A stretch of 37,392 nucleotides of DNA from an uncultured Myxococcales bacterium (GTDB lineage: Bacteria; Myxococcota_A; UBA9042), in the NCBI GenBank assembly GCA_903883645.1, contig CAISBR010000089.1, positions 1 through 37,392 of the forward strand. The letters are read 5' to 3'. The notes below the pieces were generated by a model that had not been told where the DNA came from, ran no database searches, and saw only the letters and a list, made by a program, of their open reading frames with translations. This document shows, piece by piece, positions 30,569-37,392 of this stretch. Position 1 is the first letter of the stretch; each line of letters starts with the position of its first letter. The translations under genes and the position numbers were made by a program.

Positions 30569-31795
30569 ATGTGGAATCTATTCAAGCTCTCGATACGCAA
30601 TGTATTTCGCAACCGCGGCCGCTCGGGTCTGACCATGGGCGCGATCGGCTTTGGCGTGTTCTTTACTATGCTAATCGGCTCGTTTATCGAGGGGTTAGGT
30701 AATGTGATGATCGACGACATCGTCCTTGGCAAGACGGGCGCCCTGCAGGTGCACCGCAAGGGCTACGACGATGTGCGCGAGAACCAGCCGCTCGACCTCG
30801 ATTTCGACGACAAGGGTAAAGAAGTCAAGCTGGTGCAGACGGCGCCCGGGGTGCGGGCGGTGTCGGGGCGGATTATCTTTGGCGGCCTGCTGAACAATGG
30901 CTCGCAGTCGACGATGTTCCAGGGCACGGCCTATGATCCCAAACAGGAATTTGTGGCGCTGCCGTGGGCCAAATTTGGTCTGGCCGGCAAGGCGGTGGGC
31001 GACGACCCGCAGCGGCCCAATGGCGCGGTGTTGGGCGAGCAGCTGAGTGCGGCGATGCAATTGGCGCCGGGCACGGTGGCGACGCTGCAGGCTGCGACCC
31101 GCGAAGGGCGGCAAAATGCCCTAGATCTCGATATCTTGGGCGTGCAGAACAATGGCAATGCCTTTGAGGCGCAGCGCTTGGTCAACGTGCCGCTCGTGTT
31201 CGCCCAAGACCTGCTGGGCATGAAGGGGCGGGTGACCGAGCTGGCGGTGGCCTTAAAAGACCGCGAACAGATTGAGGAAGTTGCCGCCGACCTGCGCAGC
31301 CGGCTGGGGCCCGAGTGGGAGGTGCAGACCTGGATGCAGCTGCGGCCCAACGTCGCCGATGTGGTGCGCTTCCAAAAGCAGATCTTGATGGTGATCGCCG
31401 TGGTTTTCTTGGTGATTGCCGTGATCGGCGTCGTCAATACCATGCTGATGGCGGTGCTCGAGCGGACCCGCGAGATCGGCACCATGATGGCGGTGGGCGT
31501 GCGGCGTGGGCGGATTACCTACCTGTTTTTGCTCGAAGGTTTGGCGCTGGCGGCCATCGGCGGCACCGCAGGGATTGCGCTGGCGGGCGGCATTGTCTGG
31601 GTCATCGCGGGGCGCGGCGGGCTAGCGTCGACGGCGCCGGGTTCGACGGCGGTGTACCACATCATCCCCGCCATGCCGCTGAGTCTGGTGCTGCCTACGT
31701 TCTTGGCCGCGACTCTGGGCACCCTGGCGGCGGCGGCGTGGCCGGCTTGGCGTGCGGCGCGGCTCAATCCGGTCGACGCGCTGCGGGCGCTGTAG
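30569..31795 (+). CDS. FtsX/LolE-type ABC transporter permease (second of two)
   Basis: 408 residues, the same architecture as the preceding gene: MWNLFKLSIRNVFRNRGRSGLTMG, one N-terminal helix, a large periplasmic domain, and three C-terminal helices with MAVLERTREIGTMMAVGVRRGRI. GGAG lies 7-10 nt before ATG 30569. The pair may form a heterodimer like LolC/LolE. The periplasmic domains have diverged much more than the membrane parts, suggesting an old duplication and separate roles. Confidence 0.88.
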   Translation: MWNLFKLSIRNVFRNRGRSGLTMGAIGFGVFFTMLIGSFIEGLGNVMIDDIVLGKTGALQVHRKGYDDVRENQPLDLDFDDKGKEVKLVQTAPGVRAVSGRIIFGGLLNNGSQSTMFQGTAYDPKQEFVALPWAKFGLAGKAVGDDPQRPNGAVLGEQLSAAMQLAPGTVATLQAATREGRQNALDLDILGVQNNGNAFEAQRLVNVPLVFAQDLLGMKGRVTELAVALKDREQIEEVAADLRSRLGPEWEVQTWMQLRPNVADVVRFQKQILMVIAVVFLVIAVIGVVNTMLMAVLERTREIGTMMAVGVRRGRITYLFLLEGLALAAIGGTAGIALAGGIVWVIAGRGGLASTAPGSTAVYHIIPAMPLSLVLPTFLAATLGTLAAAAWPAWRAARLNPVDALRAL

Positions 31796-31860
31796 GCGCA
31801 GAAACTGAACGCGTGACCAATTCGGTCGGTGGCCGAGCTCAATCGACAATTATGCGCAAA

Positions 31861-31884
31861 TTCAAGCAGTAGAAAATGGCTGCG
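31861..31884 (-). repeat. 3'-UTR element, copy 4 (after the acyltransferase gene)
   Basis: Minus strand CGCAGCCATTTTCTACTGCT then TGAA. Sixteen consecutive bases (TTTTCTACTGCTTGAA) are identical to the copy after thrS. It starts 23 nt after the stop of the minus-strand acyltransferase gene and is antisense to the convergent permease gene. Confidence 0.6.
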
Positions 31885-31907
31885 TAGTTCTTGGGGCCGA
31901 TTCTAGG

Positions 31908-32735
31908 CTAGCCGGCAAACTCGCGGCGGTCATCGTCGGCCAGCTTGCGCACCCCGTCGAACACCCGTTCGGTCGCCAGCATGGGGTCGAACTGCCCGTC
32001 GCGCTGACCCATTTGCATCACCTCGGCCACCGTCATGCTGGGGCCAAAGTGCAGCCGCACCGCCTCGCCGCGCTGGCCGTGGGGCTTGCGAGCGCGCCGC
32101 ATCTCGTGCAGCACCGACGACGACGCACCGATGCACAGCGCCGGCACGATCGTCACGTCGGCCGCGAGGAGCGGCAATAGCTGACCAAAACCCGGCTTAA
32201 GTGGCAGAAACTCGTAGGGATTCGGCCCCTTGCCGCGCGTGCCCTCGGGGTGGATGCCCATCATCGTGCCCGGCCCCAGGGACCACGCAACCTGCTGCAG
32301 CCCCAGGGGATTGAGCTGGCGCTTGCGCTCGTCGCGAAACACTGGCGGCCACATCGTGCCACCCGAGATAGCCAAGTTGACGGCCATGCCCAGCGGCGAG
32401 GTGTAAAAGAACGGCGAACGCACCGGAAACGTCACCTCTGCGACGAGCCCCGTGCGGCGAACCAGAATCGTGCCCAGGTAGTAAAAATCAAAGAATGACC
32501 GATGGTTCGATACCACGATCACGCCCGACTTGGGCCGCAGCGCGTGCAGATGCTCCTGGCCGCGTACCTGCCACAGGGGGCCAATCAGCTGGTCGATCCA
32601 CCAGGCGTTAAACTTGCCCGTGGTCGCGTACATCAGCCGTCGCGCCCGCTGGCTGCCGTTCAGTCGCTCGAGCAATGGTACGGCAACACGTTCGAATCCA
32701 CGCAGTTGGTCGCGCGGCATCCCCACCAGACCCAT
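31908..32735 (-). CDS. PlsC-family 1-acyl-glycerol-phosphate acyltransferase-like protein
   Basis: 275 residues. The acyltransferase signature HX4D is NHRSFFD (about 77-83) and the substrate-binding motif is HPEGTRGKG (about 165-173). A hydrophobic stretch follows the first motif, consistent with attachment to the inner membrane. The family transfers acyl chains to lysophosphatidate or other lysolipids; the true acceptor is unclear. It starts 3 bp after the stop of the small membrane-protein gene and is the last gene of a four-gene run that begins with an ABC ATPase. A Met at 32720 is an alternative start. Confidence 0.85.
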   Translation of the reverse strand: MGLVGMPRDQLRGFERVAVPLLERLNGSQRARRLMYATTGKFNAWWIDQLIGPLWQVRGQEHLHALRPKSGVIVVSNHRSFFDFYYLGTILVRRTGLVAEVTFPVRSPFFYTSPLGMAVNLAISGGTMWPPVFRDERKRQLNPLGLQQVAWSLGPGTMMGIHPEGTRGKGPNPYEFLPLKPGFGQLLPLLAADVTIVPALCIGASSSVLHEMRRARKPHGQRGEAVRLHFGPSMTVAEVMQMGQRDGQFDPMLATERVFDGVRKLADDDRREFAG

Positions 32736-32738
32736 GAC

Positions 32739-33380
32739 CTACCCCAGATACAGCGCCCCAGCCCACAGGGCAAATCCCGCACTCGCCAGCGCCAGCCACC
32801 GCCAGCCGGCCCGCTGCCACCGCCCGTCGCTGCCCGTGCCCCGGCTCGCCGCCAGCACCAGCCCAATCACCCACGCCAAGAAACCAAATGAAACGGCAAG
32901 CGAAACCGGCGTGCCCACCCCCACCGGTCGCTGATAATCGGCAGTAAACTGCGCCAGCAGCTGGTCGGGTGGACGAGTATCGCCGCGCGTGGCCGCAACT
33001 TGTAGCAAAAGGCTCGGAAGCACCTGATTACACATGGCAACTAGGTCACTGCGCGGCTGCCACAGCGAGCGGCCGGCGATGAGGCCCGAGCGCAGGTTGT
33101 CCCATGCCTGCACCGCCAGCTCGGGGTCGCGAGGCGCCGCCCGTGTACCCAGTTGCACCAGCGCCTCGGCCGCGCGATCGTGATCGGGGCCCCAGGGGGT
33201 GTACCACCTCAATGCCCAACGGTATTCATCTGCGGCGCGCCACAGATCGCCCTTTTGTTCAAAGGCCACGGCGCGCGCATAGGCCTGCCGCTGCTCGTGC
33301 GTCGCCCGCACGGCCAGCGAGATCAGCACCAGCGCCACTGCCAGCAAGGGCCAGCGTAGGCCGCGCAACCACTTGAGCAT
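32739..33380 (-). CDS. Small membrane protein, TPR-like periplasmic segment
   Basis: 213 residues: an N-terminal signal-anchor helix (LRWPLLAVALVLISLAVRA), a ~120-residue helical stretch (AYARAVAFEQKGDLWRAADEYRWALRWY...DHDRAAEALVQLG) that looks like one or two TPR units, then two C-terminal membrane helices separated by a short polar loop. I do not recognise a named family. Its ATG directly follows the stop of the ABC-2 permease gene with no intervening base, so it is almost certainly co-translated and may be an accessory part of that transporter. Confidence 0.75.
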   Translation of the reverse strand: MLKWLRGLRWPLLAVALVLISLAVRATHEQRQAYARAVAFEQKGDLWRAADEYRWALRWYTPWGPDHDRAAEALVQLGTRAAPRDPELAVQAWDNLRSGLIAGRSLWQPRSDLVAMCNQVLPSLLLQVAATRGDTRPPDQLLAQFTADYQRPVGVGTPVSLAVSFGFLAWVIGLVLAASRGTGSDGRWQRAGWRWLALASAGFALWAGALYLG

Positions 33381-34226
33381 TTAGGTAAAATCTCGCCGCT
33401 GAAACAGCAGCACCGCGCCCACGGCAAACGCCAGCGCCCAGCACAGCCCATACATGCTGGCCGAGGCGACATAGCTCCACGGCACGTCCCAACCCTGCAA
33501 GATCGGGTCGGCTACGGCAAAAGTCGACAGGTCGGGGATCGCCACCACCAGCGCCTTGCCCACCGCCCGCATCGCCGGCACTTCGACAAACAGGCCCTTG
33601 CGCGCCGCCAGCAGGTCGGTAATCACGTAGGTAACGCGCCCCACCACGAACACGCCGGCGGTCAGCAGACCCGACAGCACCGGCCTAGTAAGCGCAGAAA
33701 AGAACACAGCAATCGAGGTAACCAGCACCAGCTCGATCACATGCAGCGCCAGGCCGCGCACAATCGGCCCGGTCATCTGCCCGCCGCGCATACTCAGCAC
33801 CGCCCACCACACCAGCGCCAGGGCGACCAGCTCGATCACCAGCAGCGCGCACAGCCCCAGCAGCTTGCCGGCAATGAACTCGCCGCGGGCAATGGGCTTG
33901 GGCAAGATGGCGTACAGGGTCTTTTTATCGATCTCTTTGTGCAGCAGCAGCGCGCCCATCAGCACCGCCGTGCCGACGCACACCAGCGGCACCACCGCCA
34001 TACCAAAGCTCTGAACCAGGCGGGCTTTTTGGTCGACCAGCGCCAGATCGCTCAGCACCAGCGAAAAGCCAAGCAGCATCACCGCCGCGCCCAGCAGGCC
34101 GTAGAAAAGCTTGGCGCGCCCGGCCTCGCGCAGCGTATTGCCCACCACGGCACTGATGCGCCGCAGCATGGCAAAGGCCCCCGAGGTATGCAGCTCTAGG
34201 CCACTTTTCGTCACAATCGCCGTCAT
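33381..34226 (-). CDS. ABC-2-type transporter permease
   Basis: 281 residues with six hydrophobic segments. The cytoplasmic loop LHKEIDKKTLYAILPKPIARGEFIAGKLLG is typical of NosY/ABC-2 permeases. The start overlaps the ATPase stop as ATGA, so the two form one export system. Substrate unknown. The ~24-residue hydrophilic N-terminus before MLRRISAVVGNTLREA is not conserved-looking; a later Met at residue 20 is possible. Confidence 0.85.
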   Translation of the reverse strand: MTAIVTKSGLELHTSGAFAMLRRISAVVGNTLREAGRAKLFYGLLGAAVMLLGFSLVLSDLALVDQKARLVQSFGMAVVPLVCVGTAVLMGALLLHKEIDKKTLYAILPKPIARGEFIAGKLLGLCALLVIELVALALVWWAVLSMRGGQMTGPIVRGLALHVIELVLVTSIAVFFSALTRPVLSGLLTAGVFVVGRVTYVITDLLAARKGLFVEVPAMRAVGKALVVAIPDLSTFAVADPILQGWDVPWSYVASASMYGLCWALAFAVGAVLLFQRRDFT

Positions 34227-35215
34227 GCTGCGCCCCCGTCTTGGTCGCGCTTGACCGCTTTGCGCAAGAACAACTCTTCGAGCGAGTCGCGCCGCTGGTT
34301 CAATTCGCGCAAAAATCCACCCAGTTCTAGCAGCTTGGCCATCAGCGCGGGCACTTGCGCGGTCGGCAGCACCAGGCGCACGCCGCTGGGCAGATCGGTC
34401 AGCACCACGCCGGGCAGGGCGGCCAGCGTTGCTATTGCTGCAGGCCGGTTGTCACCGCTCGGAATCTCGGCCACTGCTTCACTTTCTAGCTCTTCGCTGC
34501 GGAGCAAGTCGCTCAGCCGGCCCTGCGCCACCGCCTGGCCGCGGTCTAGGATGCACACCGAGTCGCACAGGGTCTCGATATCGCTCAGCACATGCGACGA
34601 AAAGAAAAGCGACTTACCGTCAGCACGCAAAGCCGCCATAATATCACGCACTTCTTTGCGGCCCATCGGATCGAGACCGGAAAGCGGCTCGTCCCAGATC
34701 AGCAGCTCGGGGTCGGCGAGCAGGCTTTGGGCAATGCCCACCCGCTGCAGCATACCCTTTGAAAACCCGCGCAGCGGGCGCTTGGCGGCCTGATCGAGCC
34801 CCACTTGCCCCAGCAGCTTGTGGCTGCGCTCGGCGCGATCGCGGGCGCTCATGCCGTACAGCTTGCCTACATATTCCATGACCTCGATCGGGGTCAAGTA
34901 GTCGTAAAAATAGGGTGATTCGGGCAGGTAGCCCACCTTGGCCCGCCGCGGCGCCTCGCCTGGATCGCCGCCGAAAAGCTGCACCTTGCCCGCGCTGGCT
35001 TGGATGAGGCCGACGATGCACTTGATCGAGGTGGTTTTGCCGCTGCCGTTGGGGCCCAAATAGCCCAGCGACTCGCCGCGGCGCATGGTCAGGCTGACGC
35101 CGCGCAAGGCTTGGACCGGTCGGCCCCAGAAGCCAACGCGAAAAGTCTTCGCCAGACCGTCAAGGCTCAAGATGGCGTCGTCGGGCGACAAAGGCGTGGA
35201 GTTTGCGTCGTTCAT
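34223..35215 (-). CDS. ABC transporter ATP-binding protein
   Basis: 330 residues. Walker A GPNGSGKTT (54-62), signature FSKGMLQRVG (151-160), Walker B LLIWDEP (171-177) and the H-loop His208 (SSHV) are all intact. A ~90-residue C-terminal extension with DSLEELFLRKAV ending is common in ABC-2 exporter ATPases (CcmA/NatA-like). ATG 35215 is chosen because residues further upstream do not resemble the family. It is the first gene of the operon with ABC-2 permease, small membrane protein and PlsC-like acyltransferase. It is of a different subfamily from the ATPases that serve FtsX-type permeases, so it is unlikely to power the permeases at 29291-31795. Confidence 0.92.
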   Translation of the reverse strand: MNDANSTPLSPDDAILSLDGLAKTFRVGFWGRPVQALRGVSLTMRRGESLGYLGPNGSGKTTSIKCIVGLIQASAGKVQLFGGDPGEAPRRAKVGYLPESPYFYDYLTPIEVMEYVGKLYGMSARDRAERSHKLLGQVGLDQAAKRPLRGFSKGMLQRVGIAQSLLADPELLIWDEPLSGLDPMGRKEVRDIMAALRADGKSLFFSSHVLSDIETLCDSVCILDRGQAVAQGRLSDLLRSEELESEAVAEIPSGDNRPAAIATLAALPGVVLTDLPSGVRLVLPTAQVPALMAKLLELGGFLRELNQRRDSLEELFLRKAVKRDQDGGAA

Positions 35216-35380
35216 CGTGGGGCACACCTGCACCGGGGTCGTGTGCGCGGGGGAGAATAGCGTATCGCCCGCGCCGCTGGCGAGCCGACGCACTGAGCCT
35301 AGGTCGATTGTGCGGCTGTGTCTAGCCGGCGGCGGCAACTTACCCGCTGCCTGGCGGGGCCGCGTGCGCCGAGCTGTGAG

Positions 35381-36886
35381 CTACTTCCCCTTGATCTGCA
35401 AGTCGAAACCGACGTCGACGAGGTCTTCGCGCTCGCGCTGTAGATCGGCAAAAGTCAGCGGATGCTCGGCCAGCCAGCGCTGCGGCACCCGCAACACCAG
35501 GCTCTGCTTGTCGACCTCGACCCCAAGGGTCGGCAGCGGCTTGCTCGACCGCGACCGCTCGAGCAGCACCGCCAGCCGCAGCAGAATCGTCATGCGCAGC
35601 GTCGCCTCGCCCGCCGGCCCTTGGCGCTGCTTTAGGCTGGGCGACGGCTTGCGGCGATGGCCGCGGATCAGCTCGGCTACCGCCTGTTGCTCGTCGCGCG
35701 AGAAGCCGGCCATGTCGCTCTCGGCCACTAAGTACGCGCCATGCTTGTGGTATCCGCTATAGGCAACCGCCAGCCCCACTTCGTGCAGGCGTGCCGCCCA
35801 GGCCAGCAGCTGCCGCCGATCTTCGCCGGCCAAGTCCCAGCTTTTGTGAACCTGTTTCCATAGTTGCAGGGCGGTGCGCTCGACGCGGCCGGCTTGCTCC
35901 ACGTCGACATGCCAGCGCTCGCCCAATGCGGCGATGGTCCGGTCGCGCATGTCTTCGTGGCGAATACGACCCAGCAAATCGTACAAAACCCCTTCGCGCA
36001 TAGCACCTTCGCTCACGGTCATCCGCTGGATATGCAGCGCCTCGAACACGGCCGACAGGATCGCCACGCCCGCCGCGAGCACCGCCGCGCGATCGGGGCG
36101 CAGACCCGGCAACTGCACACGGGTCGCTTTACCCGCTTGCAGCAAGGCTTTCTTTAGCTTGTCGAGCCCGGGCGCGGTAATGCCCGTGCGACTCCAGCCG
36201 GTCTCGTGCAGCACTGCGGCGATCGACTCGACCGTGCCCGATGAGCCGACCGCGTGCTCCCAGCCGATGCGGCGGTAGCGGCGCTCCATGGGTTGCAACT
36301 CCAGGCCCGCGGCGGTCTCGGCTTGGGCAAAGGCCGCCTTGCTGATGTCGCCGTCGGCAAAAAAGCGCGCGGTGTAGCGCACGCAGCCCATGTCTAGGCT
36401 GTCGGCCAGCAGGGGTTCAAAGCGCTCGCCGATGATGCACTCGGTCGAGCCGCCGCCGATGTCGATCACAAGCCGCCGCCCGGGGTGATCGGCGATGCTG
36501 TGCGCCACGCCCAAGTAGATCAGGCGCGCTTCTTCGCGGCCCGACACGACCTCGATGGGGTGGCCCAGGGCCGTGCGGGCGCGCTGCAACAATTCTCCGG
36601 CGTTGCTGGCCTTGCGCAGCGTACTGGTGCCCACCGCGCGCACCGATCCGGCCGGCATGTGGCCGACGCGCTGGCCAAACAAGCCCAAGGCGGTCACGGC
36701 GCGGTCGATCGACTCTTCGCTCAGGCGATCACCGGGGCCCAAGCCGCCGGCTAGGCGCACCGACTCGCGCAAGCGGTCGACCACACTCAGTTCGCCGCCC
36801 AAGACGCGGGCGATCACCAAGTGGAAGCTGTTCGAGCCCAAGTCGACGGCGGCCAAGCTGTGGCCAGTGGCGGCGGGTGCGGTCAT
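35381..36886 (-). CDS. ppx: Exopolyphosphatase / guanosine pentaphosphatase (Ppx/GppA family)
   Basis: 501 residues, the long Ppx form with a C-terminal HD-like domain. The ASKHA phosphate-binding loops are AAVDLGSNSFHLVIARV (15-24) and VIDIGGGSTECI (about 140-150), with VGSSGTVESIA as the second subdomain motif; MREGVLYDLL marks the junction to the C-terminal helical domain, which carries AARLHEVG and GYHKHGAYLV. Hydrolyses polyphosphate and/or pppGpp. ATG 36886 has AAAGGAGG upstream. It is divergent from apaH, another enzyme of stress-nucleotide metabolism. Confidence 0.92.
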   Translation of the reverse strand: MTAPAATGHSLAAVDLGSNSFHLVIARVLGGELSVVDRLRESVRLAGGLGPGDRLSEESIDRAVTALGLFGQRVGHMPAGSVRAVGTSTLRKASNAGELLQRARTALGHPIEVVSGREEARLIYLGVAHSIADHPGRRLVIDIGGGSTECIIGERFEPLLADSLDMGCVRYTARFFADGDISKAAFAQAETAAGLELQPMERRYRRIGWEHAVGSSGTVESIAAVLHETGWSRTGITAPGLDKLKKALLQAGKATRVQLPGLRPDRAAVLAAGVAILSAVFEALHIQRMTVSEGAMREGVLYDLLGRIRHEDMRDRTIAALGERWHVDVEQAGRVERTALQLWKQVHKSWDLAGEDRRQLLAWAARLHEVGLAVAYSGYHKHGAYLVAESDMAGFSRDEQQAVAELIRGHRRKPSPSLKQRQGPAGEATLRMTILLRLAVLLERSRSSKPLPTLGVEVDKQSLVLRVPQRWLAEHPLTFADLQREREDLVDVGFDLQIKGK

Positions 36887-36978
36887 GGTTGCCTCCTTTG
36901 AAACGTGGACAGCAAGGGGCTGGGCGCGTTACACATGCGCCGCGGGTGGCCATTTGGCAAGGGCACCCAGGGGGCGCG

Positions 36979-37392
36979 ATGGCGACGTGGGTGATCGGCG
37001 ATGTGCAGGGCTGCAGTGATGCGCTGCTGCGGCTGGTGCAAGCCATCGCCTTCGACCCGCTGCGCGACGAGCTGTGGCTGGCGGGCGATCTTGTCAACCG
37101 CGGGCCCGACTCGCTGGGGGTGCTGCGCTGGGCGGTCGACTGCGAGCTGCGCCACCCGGGTCGCGTGCGCGCGGTGCTGGGTAACCACGACCTGCACCTT
37201 TTGGCGAGGGCCGAAGGGCTGGTGGGGCCCAAACGCCGCGATACACTGGACGAATTGCTGGCGGCGCCCGACTTGGCGCACCTGCTGCAATGGTTGGCGC
37301 GGCAGCCCTTGGTTGCGCAACTGGGCGATGTGCAAGGCAAGCCGAGCCTGCTGGTGCACGCGGGGCTGCTGCCGCAGTGGCCGGCGGCGCAA
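36979..37392 (+). CDS. apaH: Symmetrical diadenosine tetraphosphatase, 5' part (cut by window edge)
   Basis: 138 codons from ATG 36979 run to the right edge without a stop. The metallophosphatase motifs are clear: WVIGDVQGC (GDxxG), LAGDLVNRGPDSL (GDxVxRG) and VLGNHDLHLLA (GNHD), then LVHAGLLPQW. This pattern with GDVQGC and GNHDLHLL is that of ApaH, which splits Ap4A into two ADP. About half of the ~270-residue protein is present. It is divergent from ppx across a 92-bp region. Confidence 0.9.
   Translation, partial: MATWVIGDVQGCSDALLRLVQAIAFDPLRDELWLAGDLVNRGPDSLGVLRWAVDCELRHPGRVRAVLGNHDLHLLARAEGLVGPKRRDTLDELLAAPDLAHLLQWLARQPLVAQLGDVQGKPSLLVHAGLLPQWPAAQ

Noticed and set aside
31796..31860. 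Third copy of the TetR-like palindrome after the second permease
   Set aside because: AACTGAACG is present at 31803-31811 but the second arm is not complementary; only a short GACC-N5-GGTC repeat follows, which is weak in GC-rich DNA.

Overview
The window is high-GC DNA (strong G/C preference at third codon positions) from a Gram-negative bacterium: it has a FadL-like outer-membrane porin, several exported lipoproteins, LolC/E-type permeases, diaminopimelate epimerase and System II cytochrome c maturation. The mix of Gly/Ser/Asp-rich lipoproteins, a decaheme surface cytochrome, and a carotenoid locus run by an ECF sigma factor plus a B12-type MerR regulator points to the Myxococcota/deltaproteobacterial side of the tree. 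That is an inference; there is no rRNA in the window. No tRNA, CRISPR array or intact mobile element was found.

Left block (1-12.7 kb). The tail of an unidentified gene is followed by a minus-strand pair (uracil-DNA-glycosylase-like protein, FadL-like porin). Divergent to it are dapF, a CPA2 cation/proton antiporter overlapping dapF's stop, thrS, and a fused ResB-CcsA cytochrome c synthetase (ccsBA). A large exported P-domain/Gly-rich protein and a convergent lipoprotein close the block.

Central block (12.8-21.6 kb). This is a light-response locus: class II photolyase, then on the minus strand crtE-crtI-crtB, then on the plus strand an ECF sigma factor and a CarH/LitR-type adenosylcobalamin photoreceptor-repressor. 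Directly after carH, on the same strand, comes a zinc macrodomain protein overlapping a class M sirtuin (SirTM), a reversible protein ADP-ribosylation pair. Twenty-base sites with two TTGAA-like half-sites exactly 11 bp apart lie in front of the photolyase, crtI, the ECF sigma gene and carH; a weaker one lies in front of crtY. This fits the known 11-bp direct-repeat binding of CarH and suggests one light regulon that may include the ADP-ribosylation pair.

Third block (21.6-29.2 kb). It holds a disordered hypothetical protein, a 1164-residue decaheme OmcA/MtrC-type lipoprotein with six Cys-paired N-terminal repeats, an 850-bp gene-poor stretch, and crtY-crtZ (lycopene cyclase and carotene hydroxylase). 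With crtE/I/B these would take isoprenoid precursors to zeaxanthin-type pigment.

Right block (29.2-37.4 kb). Two tandem FtsX/LolE-type permeases lack an adjacent ATPase. A four-gene minus-strand operon follows (ABC ATPase, ABC-2 permease, small membrane protein, PlsC-like acyltransferase). The window ends with Ppx/GppA and, divergent from it, the 5' part of apaH, cut by the window edge.

Two non-coding signals stand out besides the operators. One is a dispersed ~36-nt element with the sense core AGCATCCTTTTTCTA that sits 10-25 nt after several stop codons. The other is a palindromic 25-mer present in opposite orientations on either side of the decaheme gene.
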